A stretch of DNA of 64,000 nt from Flavobacterium hydatis (GCF_000737695.1 NZ_JPRM01000004.1:56525-120524); one strand, 5' to 3'; positions 39,849 to 49,533 are shown, numbered from the stretch's first letter. Program-made: numbers and translations. The notes: generated from the letters alone by a model not told the origin.

Positions 39849-42482
39849 ATGACAATTCCAGCACAATTTGACGCTAAGACAATCGAGAACAAATGGTACG
39901 AGTATTGGATGAAAAATAATTATTTTCATTCAGAGCCAGATCATAGAACACCTTATACTATTGTAATCCCTCCGCCTAACGTTACTGGGGTCTTGCACAT
40001 GGGGCACATGCTTAATAATACCATTCAGGATGTATTAATAAGAAGAGCGCGTCTTAAAGGATTCAATGCTTGTTGGGTACCAGGAACAGATCATGCATCG
40101 ATTGCTACAGAAGCTAAAGTTGTTGCTAAACTAAAAGCCGAAGGAATCAATAAAAATGATTTAACTCGTGAAGAATTCTTGGCTCATGCTTGGGAATGGA
40201 CGGATAAATACGGTGGTGTAATCTTAGATCAGCTAAAAAAACTAGGAGCTTCTTGCGACTGGGAAAGAACTAAATTTACAATGGATCCAGATATGTCGGC
40301 TTCAGTAATTAAATCGTTTGTTGATTTGTACAACAAAGGATTAATCTATAGAGGTTACCGAATGGTAAACTGGGATCCTGAGGCAAAAACAACTTTATCT
40401 GACGAAGAAGTTATTTATGAAGAACAACAAGGAAAATTATTTTTCCTTAAATATAAAATCGAAGGAACTGAGGAATTTTTGACCGTTGCCACAACGCGAC
40501 CAGAAACTATTTTTGGTGATACAGCAATTTGTATCAATCCAAATGATGAGCGTTTTACACATTTAAAAGGTAAAAAAGCTATTATTCCTATCTCAGAAAG
40601 AGTTATTCCTATTATCGAAGACGAATATGTAGATGTAGAGTTCGGAACAGGGTGTCTTAAAGTGACTCCTGCACACGATATGAATGATAAAACGCTAGGA
40701 GAGAAGCATAATCTGGAAATTGTAGATATTTTTAATGAAGATGCTACACTTAATAGTTTTGGATTGCATTACCAAGGAAAAGATCGTTTTGTAGTTCGTA
40801 CAGAAATCGCAAAAGAACTAGAAGAAATTGGAGCTTTGGCGAAGACTGAAATACACCTTAATAAAGTAGGAACTTCTGAAAGAACAAAAGCGGTAATCGA
40901 ACCAAGATTATCAGATCAATGGTTTCTTAAGATGGAAGATTTAGTAAAACCAGCAATTAAATCTGTTTTAGTTGATGGAGATATTAAATTACACCCAAAA
41001 CGTTTTGAAAATACATATGCGCATTGGTTAAATAATATTCGCGATTGGAATATTTCTCGTCAGTTATGGTGGGGACAACAAATTCCTGCTTATTATTATG
41101 GTGATGGAAAAGAAGATTTTGTAGTTGCAGAATCTATCGAAGACGCTTTAGTTTTAGCAAAAGCGAGAACAAACAATCAAGAATTAACAACAAACGATCT
41201 TAAACAAGATGTTGATGCACTAGATACTTGGTTCTCATCTTGGTTATGGCCAATGTCGGTTTTTGGTGGAATTATGGATCCAGAAAGTGCAGACTACAAA
41301 TATTATTATCCAACAAATGACTTGGTTACAGGTCCGGATATCTTGTTTTTCTGGGTTGCCAGAATGATTATTGCAGGGTATGAATATGCAGGCGAAAAAC
41401 CATTCACAAATGTATATTTAACAGGTTTAGTGCGTGATAAACAACGTCGTAAAATGTCTAAATCATTAGGAAATTCTCCTGATCCTTTAGATTTAATTGA
41501 TACATTCGGTGCAGATGGAGTTCGTGTAGGATTGCTTTTAAGTGCTTCTGCAGGAAACGATATTATGTTTGATGAAGAATTATGTAATCAAGGAAAAGGA
41601 TTCTCTAATAAAATATGGAACGCCTTTAAATTGATAAAAGGATGGGAAGTTTCGGATACAATTCTGCAACCAGAATCATCAAAAGTGGCAATCGAATGGT
41701 ACGAAGCTAAATTGCAACAAACATTAGTAGACATCGAAGATAATTTTGAGAAATACAGAATTTCAGATGCTTTAATGGGGATTTATAAATTGGTTTGGGA
41801 TGATTTCTGTTCTTGGTTCCTTGAAATGATTAAGCCAGCTTACCAACAACCTATTGACAGTGCTACTTTTGCGAAAGCAATAGAAATGTTAGAAAGTAAC
41901 TTGAAATTGTTGCATCCGTTTATGCCTTTCTTAACAGAGGAAATTTGGCATTTAATTGCCGAGAGAACTCCAGAAGAGGCTTTAATTGTTTCGACTTGGC
42001 CAGAATTAAAATCATTTGATGCTAAACTAATTGCTGATTTTGAAAATACAAGCGAGGTAATTTCTGGAATAAGAACAATTCGTAAAGACAAGAATATTCC
42101 GTTTAAAGATGCTATCGAATTAAAGGCTGTAAATAACGATAAAGCTTCAACTTATTTTGATTCGATTGTAACCAAATTAGGAAACATCACTTCATTAGAA
42201 TATGTTTCGGATAAAGTAGATGGAGCACTATCTTTTAGAGTAAAATCGAATGAATATTTTATTCCGATAACAGGAAATATTAATGTTGAAGAAGAAATCG
42301 CAAAACTTACTGCAGAGTTAGTTTATACGCAAGGATTCTTGAAATCGGTTCAGTCTAAATTGGCAAATGAAAAATTTGTTGCAGGTGCGCCAGAGAAAGT
42401 TTTGGCTAACGAAAAACAAAAAGAAGCTGATGCATTAGCAAAAATTGCTACAATCGAGCAAAGTTTAGCTGGTTTGAAATAA
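39849..42482 (+). CDS. valS: Valyl-tRNA synthetase
   Basis: The 877-aa class I synthetase charges tRNA-Val. I start it at MTIPAQFDAKTIENKWYEYW (39849); an upstream in-frame ATG at 39825 adds eight residues without family support. It has the HIGH box PPPNVTGVLHMGHMLNN near residue 38, the editing domain with LTVATTRPETIFGDTA near 212, the KMSKS loop RRKMSKSLGNSPDP near 535, and the C-terminal coiled coil (residues 810-877) ending IATIEQSLAGLK, which distinguishes ValRS from IleRS. A terminator follows. Confidence 0.95.
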   Translation: MTIPAQFDAKTIENKWYEYWMKNNYFHSEPDHRTPYTIVIPPPNVTGVLHMGHMLNNTIQDVLIRRARLKGFNACWVPGTDHASIATEAKVVAKLKAEGINKNDLTREEFLAHAWEWTDKYGGVILDQLKKLGASCDWERTKFTMDPDMSASVIKSFVDLYNKGLIYRGYRMVNWDPEAKTTLSDEEVIYEEQQGKLFFLKYKIEGTEEFLTVATTRPETIFGDTAICINPNDERFTHLKGKKAIIPISERVIPIIEDEYVDVEFGTGCLKVTPAHDMNDKTLGEKHNLEIVDIFNEDATLNSFGLHYQGKDRFVVRTEIAKELEEIGALAKTEIHLNKVGTSERTKAVIEPRLSDQWFLKMEDLVKPAIKSVLVDGDIKLHPKRFENTYAHWLNNIRDWNISRQLWWGQQIPAYYYGDGKEDFVVAESIEDALVLAKARTNNQELTTNDLKQDVDALDTWFSSWLWPMSVFGGIMDPESADYKYYYPTNDLVTGPDILFFWVARMIIAGYEYAGEKPFTNVYLTGLVRDKQRRKMSKSLGNSPDPLDLIDTFGADGVRVGLLLSASAGNDIMFDEELCNQGKGFSNKIWNAFKLIKGWEVSDTILQPESSKVAIEWYEAKLQQTLVDIEDNFEKYRISDALMGIYKLVWDDFCSWFLEMIKPAYQQPIDSATFAKAIEMLESNLKLLHPFMPFLTEEIWHLIAERTPEEALIVSTWPELKSFDAKLIADFENTSEVISGIRTIRKDKNIPFKDAIELKAVNNDKASTYFDSIVTKLGNITSLEYVSDKVDGALSFRVKSNEYFIPITGNINVEEEIAKLTAELVYTQGFLKSVQSKLANEKFVAGAPEKVLANEKQKEADALAKIATIEQSLAGLK

Positions 42483-42509
42483 GAATCAGAATTGCTTTTA
42501 AAAATAGAA

Positions 42510-42542
42510 AATCCCAATACTAAATTTTAGTATTGGGATTTT
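42510..42542. terminator. Terminator between valS and the GyrI-like gene
   Basis: AAATCCCAATACTA and TAGTATTGGGATTT form a perfect 14-bp stem with a 5-nt loop between convergent genes. Confidence 0.85.
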
Positions 42543-42559
42543 TGTATTTAATGAAGATT

Positions 42560-43180
42560 TTATTTTACGGGCTCTCTTAGTATTGTTCTCAGTTTTTCGG
42601 GAGGAGTTTTTCGGAAATCAGATAAATAGATTTCATGATGCATTCCGTTTTTATGTAAATTATTTTCTTTAGAAAATTTCTGAATCTGTTTGAGTGTTTC
42701 GGGTTCATTGGCAAAAGGCCCAACATGAAGAATTTGTATTACTTTACCTTCTGTCATTTCATAAAATTCAATTGTACTTGCTAGTTTTATTTGTTTTTTG
42801 ATGCAAATAGCAATAGCAGTTTCAACTTGTTCTTTGGTAACAAAATCTGGCATCCTAATCATGATTCTGTAATTCCATTCGCTTCTTGGGATTTTTAATG
42901 GTGCTTCGTCAATAGATACGTTATTGTATTTTTCTTCATCAAAACTCCATAAAGCTTCAAGTTTAGGAACAACAAAGTCATTGTTTAATGCTTTGCACAT
43001 AAATTTTATCGTATAAGCTGTTGGATACAGTGCTTGGATATTATCTACAAAAGTTCCACCGGAAGGATCGCCTTTGCCTACAATAGATAAATAATGCGCT
43101 TTTTTAATATAAATTATTTGAGGCTTAGTTTTAGCAGTATAATATGCTTTATCTGTTTTTGTTAAATCTAATTTATCCAT
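42560..43180 (-). CDS. GyrI-like small-molecule-binding protein
   Basis: The 206-aa protein lacks a DNA-binding domain and consists of a GyrI-like (SHS2-module) fold: YLSIVGKGDPSGGTFVDNIQ near residue 31, YRIMIRMPDFV near 105 and VIQILHVGPFANEPETLKQI near 148, ending with LSDFRKTPPEKLRTILREP. Relatives include the ligand-binding half of AraC- and MerR-type regulators and stand-alone drug-binding or hydrolase-like proteins. The stand-alone form suggests binding or processing of a toxic small molecule, but no ligand can be named. Confidence 0.85.
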   Translation of the reverse strand: MDKLDLTKTDKAYYTAKTKPQIIYIKKAHYLSIVGKGDPSGGTFVDNIQALYPTAYTIKFMCKALNNDFVVPKLEALWSFDEEKYNNVSIDEAPLKIPRSEWNYRIMIRMPDFVTKEQVETAIAICIKKQIKLASTIEFYEMTEGKVIQILHVGPFANEPETLKQIQKFSKENNLHKNGMHHEIYLSDFRKTPPEKLRTILREPVK

Positions 43181-43249
43181 CTTTTGTATGTTTAGATTAC
43201 AAAGTAAATTACAACTAGTGACAACCCTATGTCATTAGTAAATCTATTT

Positions 43250-44563
43250 TTACTTCTTTCTGGTTAAAACCAAAAATAAAGGATAAGAAACTAAGGTGAT
43301 ACCAACTATAATAATAAAGCTTTTAGGGTCACTATATATAAATCCGGTTAATAGTGCTAATGACACCAAAATAGCCAAAATAGTAGTCCATGGATACCAA
43401 AAAGAATGATAAGGTCTTGGTAAATTAGGTTCTGAAAATCGTAGTTTAAGAAGCGAAAAATAAGCCAATCCCCAAACGATAATAGAGGTAAAAGCAGCAA
43501 AAGAAAATAAGACTTCAAATGAGCCAATACAGATTAAGAATAAACTAAATAATGAAGAAACCAAAAGTGCAACAATTGGAGTTCCGCCTTTGTTTACCGC
43601 TGTCCCTTTTTTGATAAAAAATCCATCACGACTCAGTCCGTATAAAATTCTTGGCGGAATCATCATGAATGCATTCAAAATACTAATCAGAGAAAAAATA
43701 GAAATGACTGTAACTATTATAGCTCCATTTTTCCCGAAGATAATGTTTGCTACATCGGCAGCAACCAGATTAGATTTTGCTACAGTTTCAAGTGGTAAAA
43801 CATGCAAAAAAGCAATGTTTACTAAAACATAAATAGCAATTACAAGTAGTACGCCGCTAAATAATGATTTTGGAATGTTCTTGCTCGGGTCATCATTTTC
43901 TTCAGCAAAAAAGCAAACGCTGTTCCATCCATTATAAGTCCCGATGATTAGTTGAAGGGATTTAAATAATCCAAATAAAATACTAATCTGAAAGATAGAA
44001 CTGTCTTTTTGAATCGGTGCGAACTTTACGCCCGAATACATAAAACAAGCAACAACTAAGGCAACAAAACAAATTACTTTAATAAAGCTGGTAATTTGCT
44101 GAATAATGCTACCATTTTTTACCCCGCTTAAATGTAACAATACAAAAGCTATTAATAAGGATATAGCAATTGTTGTTGAGTAGCTTTGCAGACTTGGAAA
44201 TAAAATAATGATATATTCGCTGATAACGATGCAGTAAAAAGCAGGCGGAATTACATTGGTAATATAATCGAACCAACCCGAGAGAAAACCAGCATAATTA
44301 CCAAAAGCTCTTTTTATATAATTATAAGATCCTCCCGCTTTAGGAAGCATAGTAGCTAATTCTGCATAAGAATTGGCTCCTATTAAGACAAATAATCCAC
44401 CAAAAAGCCATGAAGCAATAATGAGCCAGTAATTATCTAATAATCCCGCAATCGTACCTGGTGTGCGTAAAATTCCAACTCCGATCGTACCCCCAATTAA
44501 TACCGCAATATTAAAACTTAGTCCTAGACTTTTCTTTAATTGGTTCTTTTTGGAGTCTATCAT
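43250..44563 (-). CDS. APC-family amino acid permease
   Basis: The 437-aa protein has about twelve hydrophobic helices and the APC superfamily opening SFNIAVLIGGTIGVGILRTP near residue 15, with GTIGVGI in helix 1 expected to bind the substrate amino group. The mid-protein motif NGWNSVCFFAEENDDPSKNI and SLFSGVLLVIAIYVLVNI are like L-type (LAT) exchangers and related transporters. It is predicted to sit in the inner membrane; the substrate is not determinable. An exact -7 octamer (TACTTTTG on the minus strand, 44616-44609) lies upstream. Confidence 0.9.
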   Translation of the reverse strand: MIDSKKNQLKKSLGLSFNIAVLIGGTIGVGILRTPGTIAGLLDNYWLIIASWLFGGLFVLIGANSYAELATMLPKAGGSYNYIKRAFGNYAGFLSGWFDYITNVIPPAFYCIVISEYIIILFPSLQSYSTTIAISLLIAFVLLHLSGVKNGSIIQQITSFIKVICFVALVVACFMYSGVKFAPIQKDSSIFQISILFGLFKSLQLIIGTYNGWNSVCFFAEENDDPSKNIPKSLFSGVLLVIAIYVLVNIAFLHVLPLETVAKSNLVAADVANIIFGKNGAIIVTVISIFSLISILNAFMMIPPRILYGLSRDGFFIKKGTAVNKGGTPIVALLVSSLFSLFLICIGSFEVLFSFAAFTSIIVWGLAYFSLLKLRFSEPNLPRPYHSFWYPWTTILAILVSLALLTGFIYSDPKSFIIIVGITLVSYPLFLVLTRKK

Positions 44564-44608
44564 ATTTAGAAATTTTGTAGGATGTTGAGGTTTGGATTAT
44601 TTACTTGG

Positions 44609-44616
44609 CAAAAGTA
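44609..44616 (-). promoter_or_regulatory. -7 element of the permease gene
   Basis: TACTTTTG on the minus strand is an exact TAnnTTTG match 46 bp before the permease ATG. No TTG at the right spacing was found. Confidence 0.4.
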
Positions 44617-44647
44617 ATACAATTAATGTACTTTTCTTTAAAACAAA

Positions 44648-44675
44648 AAACCTCGTTTAGTAATAAACGAGGTTT
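44648..44675 (-). terminator. Second hairpin downstream of the TonB receptor
   Basis: AAACCTCGTTTA (44648-44659) and TAAACGAGGTTT (44664-44675) form a perfect 12-bp stem with a GTAA loop; on the minus strand it is followed by TTTGTTTT. It lies between the receptor terminator and the permease promoter, and may insulate the permease. Confidence 0.7.
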
Positions 44676-44790
44676 GATTTTATACTATTATATTGAGATT
44701 AAGCTAGTGAAAACAAGAGTGTAATCAGAAAAAATATATTGTTATTTCTGTGTTTAAAGCTAATCTTGATTGAATGTTTTACTTAAAATA

Positions 44791-44841
44791 AAAAACCTTT
44801 TTCTGAAATTTTCATTTAATGAAAATCAGAAAAAGGTTTTT
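44791..44841 (-). terminator. Terminator of the TonB receptor
   Basis: A perfect 16-bp outer stem (44791-44806 with 44826-44841) encloses a second small palindrome (ATTTTCATTTAATGAAAAT). It is 22 bp past the receptor stop, and has a T-rich tail on the minus strand. Confidence 0.8.
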
Positions 44842-44863
44842 ATTAAGAGAAACGAAATGTTTC

Positions 44864-47122
44864 TTAGAATTTGTATCTTAAACTTGTCATTACCTGACGA
44901 GGTGCGATTGGATTCACACTATAGTTCTCGTGAACAGTATAGTTTAATTCGTTTGTAATGTTTGATAATTTACATAAGATTGAGATTTTTCTCCAAGTGT
45001 AACCTGCAGATACATCAATTGTAGTGTAAGCATCTAAAGGAATTTCTCTGTCATTGATTCCGTTTGGTTTTGTTGAGTCATATTGACTGTTCCAACCACC
45101 AACTCTATCTCCAATGTAGTTTCCAATTGCTCCAATAGAAACACCTTTTAGGAGGCCGTCTTGTACAGTATAAAAGAAACTTAAGTTTGCTGTATTAGCT
45201 GGAGTTCTTACTAAACGATCTCCTTCGATAAAACTACCATTAGCTCCAGAAGTTTTTGTGTAACGCATATCGTTATAGCTATACCCAGCGATGATGCTTA
45301 AACCGTCTACAGGTTTAGCAGTAATATCAATTTCTATACCTTTACTTTTAGTTTCTCCGCTTAAAACTTTAATAGTTGAATCTGAGTTAGGAGATCCGTC
45401 AGCTTTAAATTCAGCAGTTTGTGCTAAGTTACTATTAGTAATTTGGTATACAGTAACGTTTGTACTTAATAAACCTCTCCAGAAATCTTTTTTCACACCA
45501 AACTCATATTGGTCAATGATAGAAGGTTTTATAGCTTGTAAATCTACAGTTGTACCTGTATTAGGTGTAAATGAGTTAGAGTAGCTTCCAAATAATGAGA
45601 TGTCTTTTGTTGGTTGAAAAACAAGACCAATTTTCGGAGAAAATGCTTGATCTGTAAGTTTATCACCTTTAGTTACTGTGGTTGGTGATTTAGTATAATC
45701 AGTTGTCTCAACTTGAGTTTCTTGCCATGACCAACGTAATCCTGCTAAAACTTTAAATTGTTCTGTAATTGAAATTAAATCTTGGAAATAAACTCCAAAA
45801 CGATTTGAATCTGTATTTGCTAGTTTAGTTGCTTTTGCATTTGGGATATCCATACGTTGTCCCATATAGGTAAGGTCGTAAATGTTTACACGATCGTAAG
45901 CATTTGGAATGTATTTTCCTTTAGCATCTTTTATTGCTTCTTCGCTGAATGCATAAGTATATGCTTGTGCAAATGAGTTTTCGAAATCAACACCCGTGAA
46001 AAGTTGGTGTTTTACTCTTCCAGTATTGAAAGTTCCTTGTAAGCTTAATTGGTCTCCCATTATTTGTTCAAAATTATCATTTTGACCTAATGGACGAATA
46101 TAATCACCGTCTATATACTTTGGAATAGTAGTATCAATAGATACACGTTCAGTACCTTTAGAAGTTCTGTGGTAATTTTGGAAAGAAGTATTAAAGTTTA
46201 ATTTCCAATTGTCATTAAAATCGTGATTTACTAAAGCCGAAACACTTGTTTGAGTAGTTTTTCCGTTTGACCAAAGTGCTCCTAAATATTTACCTCTTGG
46301 TACATCTGCAAGTTCTTTGCCGATTATTCCTGTTCCAAAATCTGGAGTCCAGTCGTAGCTTAAATAATCTCCTTGTAATGTAATTTGAGTTTTGTTGTTT
46401 ACTTTAAATAAGAACGAAGGATTTATGTAATAACGCTCATTTTTTACAATATCTCTAAAGCTTTCAGAGTTTTCGTAAGTACCTGTAAAACGATATGCGA
46501 TGTATTTGTTTAAAGGTCCGTAAACATCTACAGATGGTTTGTAAAAAGAGTTACTTCCCATTTGCATAGATACTTCACCACCATGTGTAAATTGTGGAGT
46601 TTTAGTAACCATATTTATAATTCCACCAGGAGCAACGTTTCCGTATAATAAAGCGGCACTTCCTTTTAAGAATTCTACTTTGTCTAAAGAAGAAACCTCT
46701 GGCATAGAACCACTGCTGTAACGAAATCCGTTTTTGAACATATTATTTGTTGACATGTCATAACCTCTTGAGAAAAAAGATTCCTGAGCACCACCACGAG
46801 CTGATCCTACATAAACACCATTCATGTTTTTGGTAACTTCACTTAATCTGATAGCTTGTTGTTGCTCGATTACCACATTATCTATTACTTGTACACTTTG
46901 TGGAAGATCCATAACTTTAATACCTGAACGTACTGCAGTTACGGGTTTTCTTTGTTTATTGGCTGTAATTACAACTTCATTAAGAATTTCTCCTTTTTTG
47001 TTTTTTACAGTATCAGTAATTGCTGTGGCTGTGTCACGATTTTCGACTGTGTTTGCTCTCCCTTGTGCAAAACCTGTTAGGCCGAATAATAATCCTAAAG
47101 TAGGCAATAAAATATGTTTCAT
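44864..47122 (-). CDS. TonB-dependent siderophore receptor
   Basis: The 752-aa outer-membrane importer has a signal peptide (MKHILLPTLGLLFGLTGFAQ), a TonB-box-like region (GEILNEVVITANKQ), the plug domain with DLPQSVQVIDNVVIEQQQ and SSLDKVEFLKGSAALLYGNV then APGGIINMVTKTP, and a 22-strand barrel ending YSVNPIAPRQVMTSLRYKF. The plug signature is that of the siderophore receptor family (FhuA, FpvA relatives). It uses TonB/proton-motive force to import a ferric siderophore; which one is unknown. Its promoter is very clear (TTG-N19-TACTTTTG) and shares a 27-bp upstream element with the DUF4198 gene, pointing to joint control. Confidence 0.93.
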   Translation of the reverse strand: MKHILLPTLGLLFGLTGFAQGRANTVENRDTATAITDTVKNKKGEILNEVVITANKQRKPVTAVRSGIKVMDLPQSVQVIDNVVIEQQQAIRLSEVTKNMNGVYVGSARGGAQESFFSRGYDMSTNNMFKNGFRYSSGSMPEVSSLDKVEFLKGSAALLYGNVAPGGIINMVTKTPQFTHGGEVSMQMGSNSFYKPSVDVYGPLNKYIAYRFTGTYENSESFRDIVKNERYYINPSFLFKVNNKTQITLQGDYLSYDWTPDFGTGIIGKELADVPRGKYLGALWSNGKTTQTSVSALVNHDFNDNWKLNFNTSFQNYHRTSKGTERVSIDTTIPKYIDGDYIRPLGQNDNFEQIMGDQLSLQGTFNTGRVKHQLFTGVDFENSFAQAYTYAFSEEAIKDAKGKYIPNAYDRVNIYDLTYMGQRMDIPNAKATKLANTDSNRFGVYFQDLISITEQFKVLAGLRWSWQETQVETTDYTKSPTTVTKGDKLTDQAFSPKIGLVFQPTKDISLFGSYSNSFTPNTGTTVDLQAIKPSIIDQYEFGVKKDFWRGLLSTNVTVYQITNSNLAQTAEFKADGSPNSDSTIKVLSGETKSKGIEIDITAKPVDGLSIIAGYSYNDMRYTKTSGANGSFIEGDRLVRTPANTANLSFFYTVQDGLLKGVSIGAIGNYIGDRVGGWNSQYDSTKPNGINDREIPLDAYTTIDVSAGYTWRKISILCKLSNITNELNYTVHENYSVNPIAPRQVMTSLRYKF

Positions 47123-47156
47123 GTTTGTTTATTTGGAATAAAAAAAAATAACGGCA

Positions 47157-47186
47157 CAAAAGTAATGTCTATGATTGGATAATCAA
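47157..47186 (-). promoter_or_regulatory. Promoter of the TonB receptor
   Basis: On the minus strand TTG (47186-47184), 19 nt, then TACTTTTG (47164-47157), an exact TAnnTTTG. The predicted leader is about 28 nt. Confidence 0.7.
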
Positions 47187-47206
47187 AACTTATTTAGATT
47201 AATTAT
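47180..47206 (-). promoter_or_regulatory. Shared upstream element, TonB receptor copy
   Basis: These 27 bp match 48164-48190 at 25 positions and start just inside the spacer, cover the -33 TTG and run upstream of it. The place is right for an operator that blocks or recruits RNA polymerase. The core reads ACTTATTTAGA on the plus strand. Confidence 0.55.
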
Positions 47207-47254
47207 GCTTAATTTTTAACAAATATTTATAATTTGATTTAAAGCATAAACAAT

Positions 47255-47282
47255 AAAACCCTGTTTATGTAAACAGGGTTTT
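47255..47282 (-). terminator. Terminator of the DUF4198 gene
   Basis: AAAACCCTGTTTA (47255-47267) and TAAACAGGGTTTT (47270-47282) form a 13-bp stem with T-rich flanks, 50 bp past the DUF4198 stop. It separates that gene from the TonB receptor. Confidence 0.8.
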
Positions 47283-47332
47283 ATTGTTTTATATAAAAAG
47301 TTAAAATATAATCTTATTTTTAAGAATTTAAT

Positions 47333-48055
47333 TTATTTAACTTCAATTGAGTAAGTTGCCATTTTCCAGATTTCGTCGTATTTTTTTCCATTGTGTTCAC
47401 CAGCACTTTTATCTGTATGAGCAAATTCTACCATATATTGACCAGACCAAATTGGCGTAAATTCAAATTGACCTTTATCATCAGTATATAATTCTTTTTC
47501 CCAACCATTTGGTGCAATTACTTTGATTTTTTGCTTTTTTGCAGCAACACCATCATATAATGCAAACCCGGATAGTTTTACATTTTTCTTAGCTACATCA
47601 GCATTTTCAGAGAATACACCAATTGTATTCTTGTTTGCAGTAGCATTATTACCTGCAGTTTTGTTGCCGACAACAACATTAGCGCTAGAGTTATAATCTA
47701 ATTTCATTGTACCATATACATCCTTTACAGTATGTTGCATTACTACAGTATAAACGCCATCTTCTTCTGGAGTAAAAAAGGCTTGGTATTTTTTCTCTAA
47801 AGCTGTTGGGGTTAATTTGATCTCTTTTTTAGAAGGACTTATCAATACTAAAGAGAAATCTTTTAAATCCGAAAACCATTTTGCAGCTGGAGTAATATCA
47901 TTATCTGAAAATTCTCCAAAGTATATTGAAATTTCTTGTGGCTTTCCTTTTGTACCCGTTGCTTTCGTTTCAATCCAAAGGGCATGAGCAAATAATTGAG
48001 GACTTAGTAATAGGGTTAATAATACTAATACAGTTTTTAAAGGGGTTAATTTCAT
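47333..48055 (-). CDS. DUF4198 domain periplasmic protein
   Basis: I start at 48055, where MKLTPLKTVLVLLTLLLSPQ opens a signal peptide; the longer frame from 48100 adds 15 residues. The mature protein (HALWIETKATGTKGKPQ, ISIYFGEFSDND) is a DUF4198 member, a family related to the periplasmic nickel/cobalt-associated proteins, with a beta-rich C-terminal domain (GQFEFTPIWSGQYMVEFAH) that includes several histidines. It has its own promoter with the same spacing and the same 27-bp element as the siderophore receptor downstream. A role in metal acquisition is likely but is inference. Confidence 0.85.
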   Translation of the reverse strand: MKLTPLKTVLVLLTLLLSPQLFAHALWIETKATGTKGKPQEISIYFGEFSDNDITPAAKWFSDLKDFSLVLISPSKKEIKLTPTALEKKYQAFFTPEEDGVYTVVMQHTVKDVYGTMKLDYNSSANVVVGNKTAGNNATANKNTIGVFSENADVAKKNVKLSGFALYDGVAAKKQKIKVIAPNGWEKELYTDDKGQFEFTPIWSGQYMVEFAHTDKSAGEHNGKKYDEIWKMATYSIEVK

Positions 48056-48140
48056 GATGTAAATATTTAAGTTGATTTTTATTAGAAATTCCTTTAGCAA
48101 ATATTTTCCCCAAGGAATTCGTTTATTTTAAAATTTGTAA

Positions 48141-48170
48141 CAAATGTAAAATTTAAAATTCGTTAATCAA
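48141..48170 (-). promoter_or_regulatory. Promoter of the DUF4198 gene
   Basis: On the minus strand TTG (48170-48168), 19 nt, then TACATTTG (48148-48141), an exact TAnnTTTG. The leader would be about 80 nt. Confidence 0.7.
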
Positions 48171-48190
48171 TACTTATTTAGACTAATTAT
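48164..48190 (-). promoter_or_regulatory. Shared upstream element, DUF4198 copy
   Basis: This is the second copy of the 27-bp element described at 47180-47206, in the same position relative to the -33 TTG. Two mismatches separate the copies. Confidence 0.55.
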
Positions 48191-48337
48191 CGATAATGTT
48201 CTTTTTAAATTTTTACTTATAAAAGTCTTTGAGAGTAATAAAATAAAAATGAATCAATTTTCATTTGTTAATGAGTTAGTTATGGTTTTTAAAGACTTTA
48301 GTTTTATAGATGTTATAAGATGAAGTTTAATAAAGCT

Positions 48338-48345
48338 TAATTTTG
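48338..48345 (+). promoter_or_regulatory. -7 element of the MFS gene
   Basis: TAATTTTG is an exact TAnnTTTG match 28 bp before the ATG at 48373. A TTG partner is missing. Confidence 0.4.
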
Positions 48346-48372
48346 CGGCCATAATAAATTCAAATTTGCTAC

Positions 48373-49533
48373 ATGATTATATCATATTTTAAGAAATTAC
48401 AACATTCTCCTAAAGGATTCAGACTAGCAAATACGGTATTTTTCTTTGTATCAGGATTCGGATACTCTTCTTGGGCATCTCGTATTCCGAGTATTAAAGC
48501 ACAATTAGACTTAAGCGAAGCAGAGTTCGGAGCTGTTTTATTTGCATTTCCAATAGGTCTTATGTTTACAATGCCATTTACAGGAAAGCTATTAAATAAA
48601 TATAGTAGTAGATATTGTATGCTCCTTGGGGCTGTTTTATTTAATATTGTTTTGGCTTTACCAGGTTTTAGTGCTTTTGTTTGGCAGTTGGTAATTATCC
48701 TTTTAATATTTGGTGCTTCGCGAAATATTCTCAACTTATCCATGAATGCACAAGCTCTTGAGGTTCAGAAACTGTATCCAAAATCGATCATGACACGATT
48801 TCATGCCGTTTGGAGTTTGGCAGGATTTGCAGGAGCAGGTTTAGGATATGTTATGGTGGCACAAAATATTGCTGCATCATATCATTTACTAGGAATAAGT
48901 ATTGCTATGATGGCAATTACAGCATGTTTTTACCCAATGAGTATTCATACAGAACCTATTCCGGATAAAAAGAAATTCTTTTCGATGCCAGATAAAAACT
49001 TAATAAAGTTTGCTTTAATCTGTTTTGTTTCCATGGCATGCGAGAATACGATGTATGACTGGAGCGGAATCTATTTCCAGAATGTGCTACACGCTTCGTC
49101 AAAACTGACTACGGCAGCATTTGTGTTTTTTATGACAGCAGTTACTTTAGGTCGTTTTTTTGGAGATTATGCAGTACAAAAATTAGGTATAAAACGCATC
49201 TTGTTTTACAGCGGTATTTTTATAACAATAGGATTTTTAATCTGTTTTTTATTCCCTTTTATTTACCCAACAATATTTGGTTATCTCCTAATAGGGATTG
49301 GAGTTTCTTGTGTAGTCCCGTTAGTTTTCAGTATTGCCGGACAATCAAAAAGCTTGAGTAATGGCTCTGCTTTAACCTCTATTTCTACTATTGGATATCT
49401 TGGATTTTTAATTGTACCGCCAATGGTTGGTTTTATATCTGAATTTTTAAGTATGAAATGGGCTTTCTTGATAATGGCTTTTCTTGGTATGCTAATGATA
49501 TTTATGGTAAATAAGATTGGGGAGGAAGAGTAA
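48373..49533 (+). CDS. MFS transporter, YbjJ-like
   Basis: The 386-aa protein has twelve hydrophobic segments. GYSSWASRIPSIKAQLDLSE near residue 32 and FGAVLFAFPIGLM, then GKLLNKYSSRY between helices 2 and 3, are like the YbjJ branch of the major facilitator superfamily. The middle NLSMNAQALEVQKLYPKSIM and HAVWSLAGFAGAGLG are also typical. It is divergent from the DUF4198 gene, with 317 bp between starts. The substrate is unknown, and it could be an exporter; siderophore export is a possibility only because of its neighbours. Confidence 0.87.
   Translation: MIISYFKKLQHSPKGFRLANTVFFFVSGFGYSSWASRIPSIKAQLDLSEAEFGAVLFAFPIGLMFTMPFTGKLLNKYSSRYCMLLGAVLFNIVLALPGFSAFVWQLVIILLIFGASRNILNLSMNAQALEVQKLYPKSIMTRFHAVWSLAGFAGAGLGYVMVAQNIAASYHLLGISIAMMAITACFYPMSIHTEPIPDKKKFFSMPDKNLIKFALICFVSMACENTMYDWSGIYFQNVLHASSKLTTAAFVFFMTAVTLGRFFGDYAVQKLGIKRILFYSGIFITIGFLICFLFPFIYPTIFGYLLIGIGVSCVVPLVFSIAGQSKSLSNGSALTSISTIGYLGFLIVPPMVGFISEFLSMKWAFLIMAFLGMLMIFMVNKIGEEE

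Noticed and set aside
44770..44958. 62-aa plus-strand frame over the TonB receptor end
   Set aside because: It consists of the receptor terminator hairpin and antisense coding sequence.
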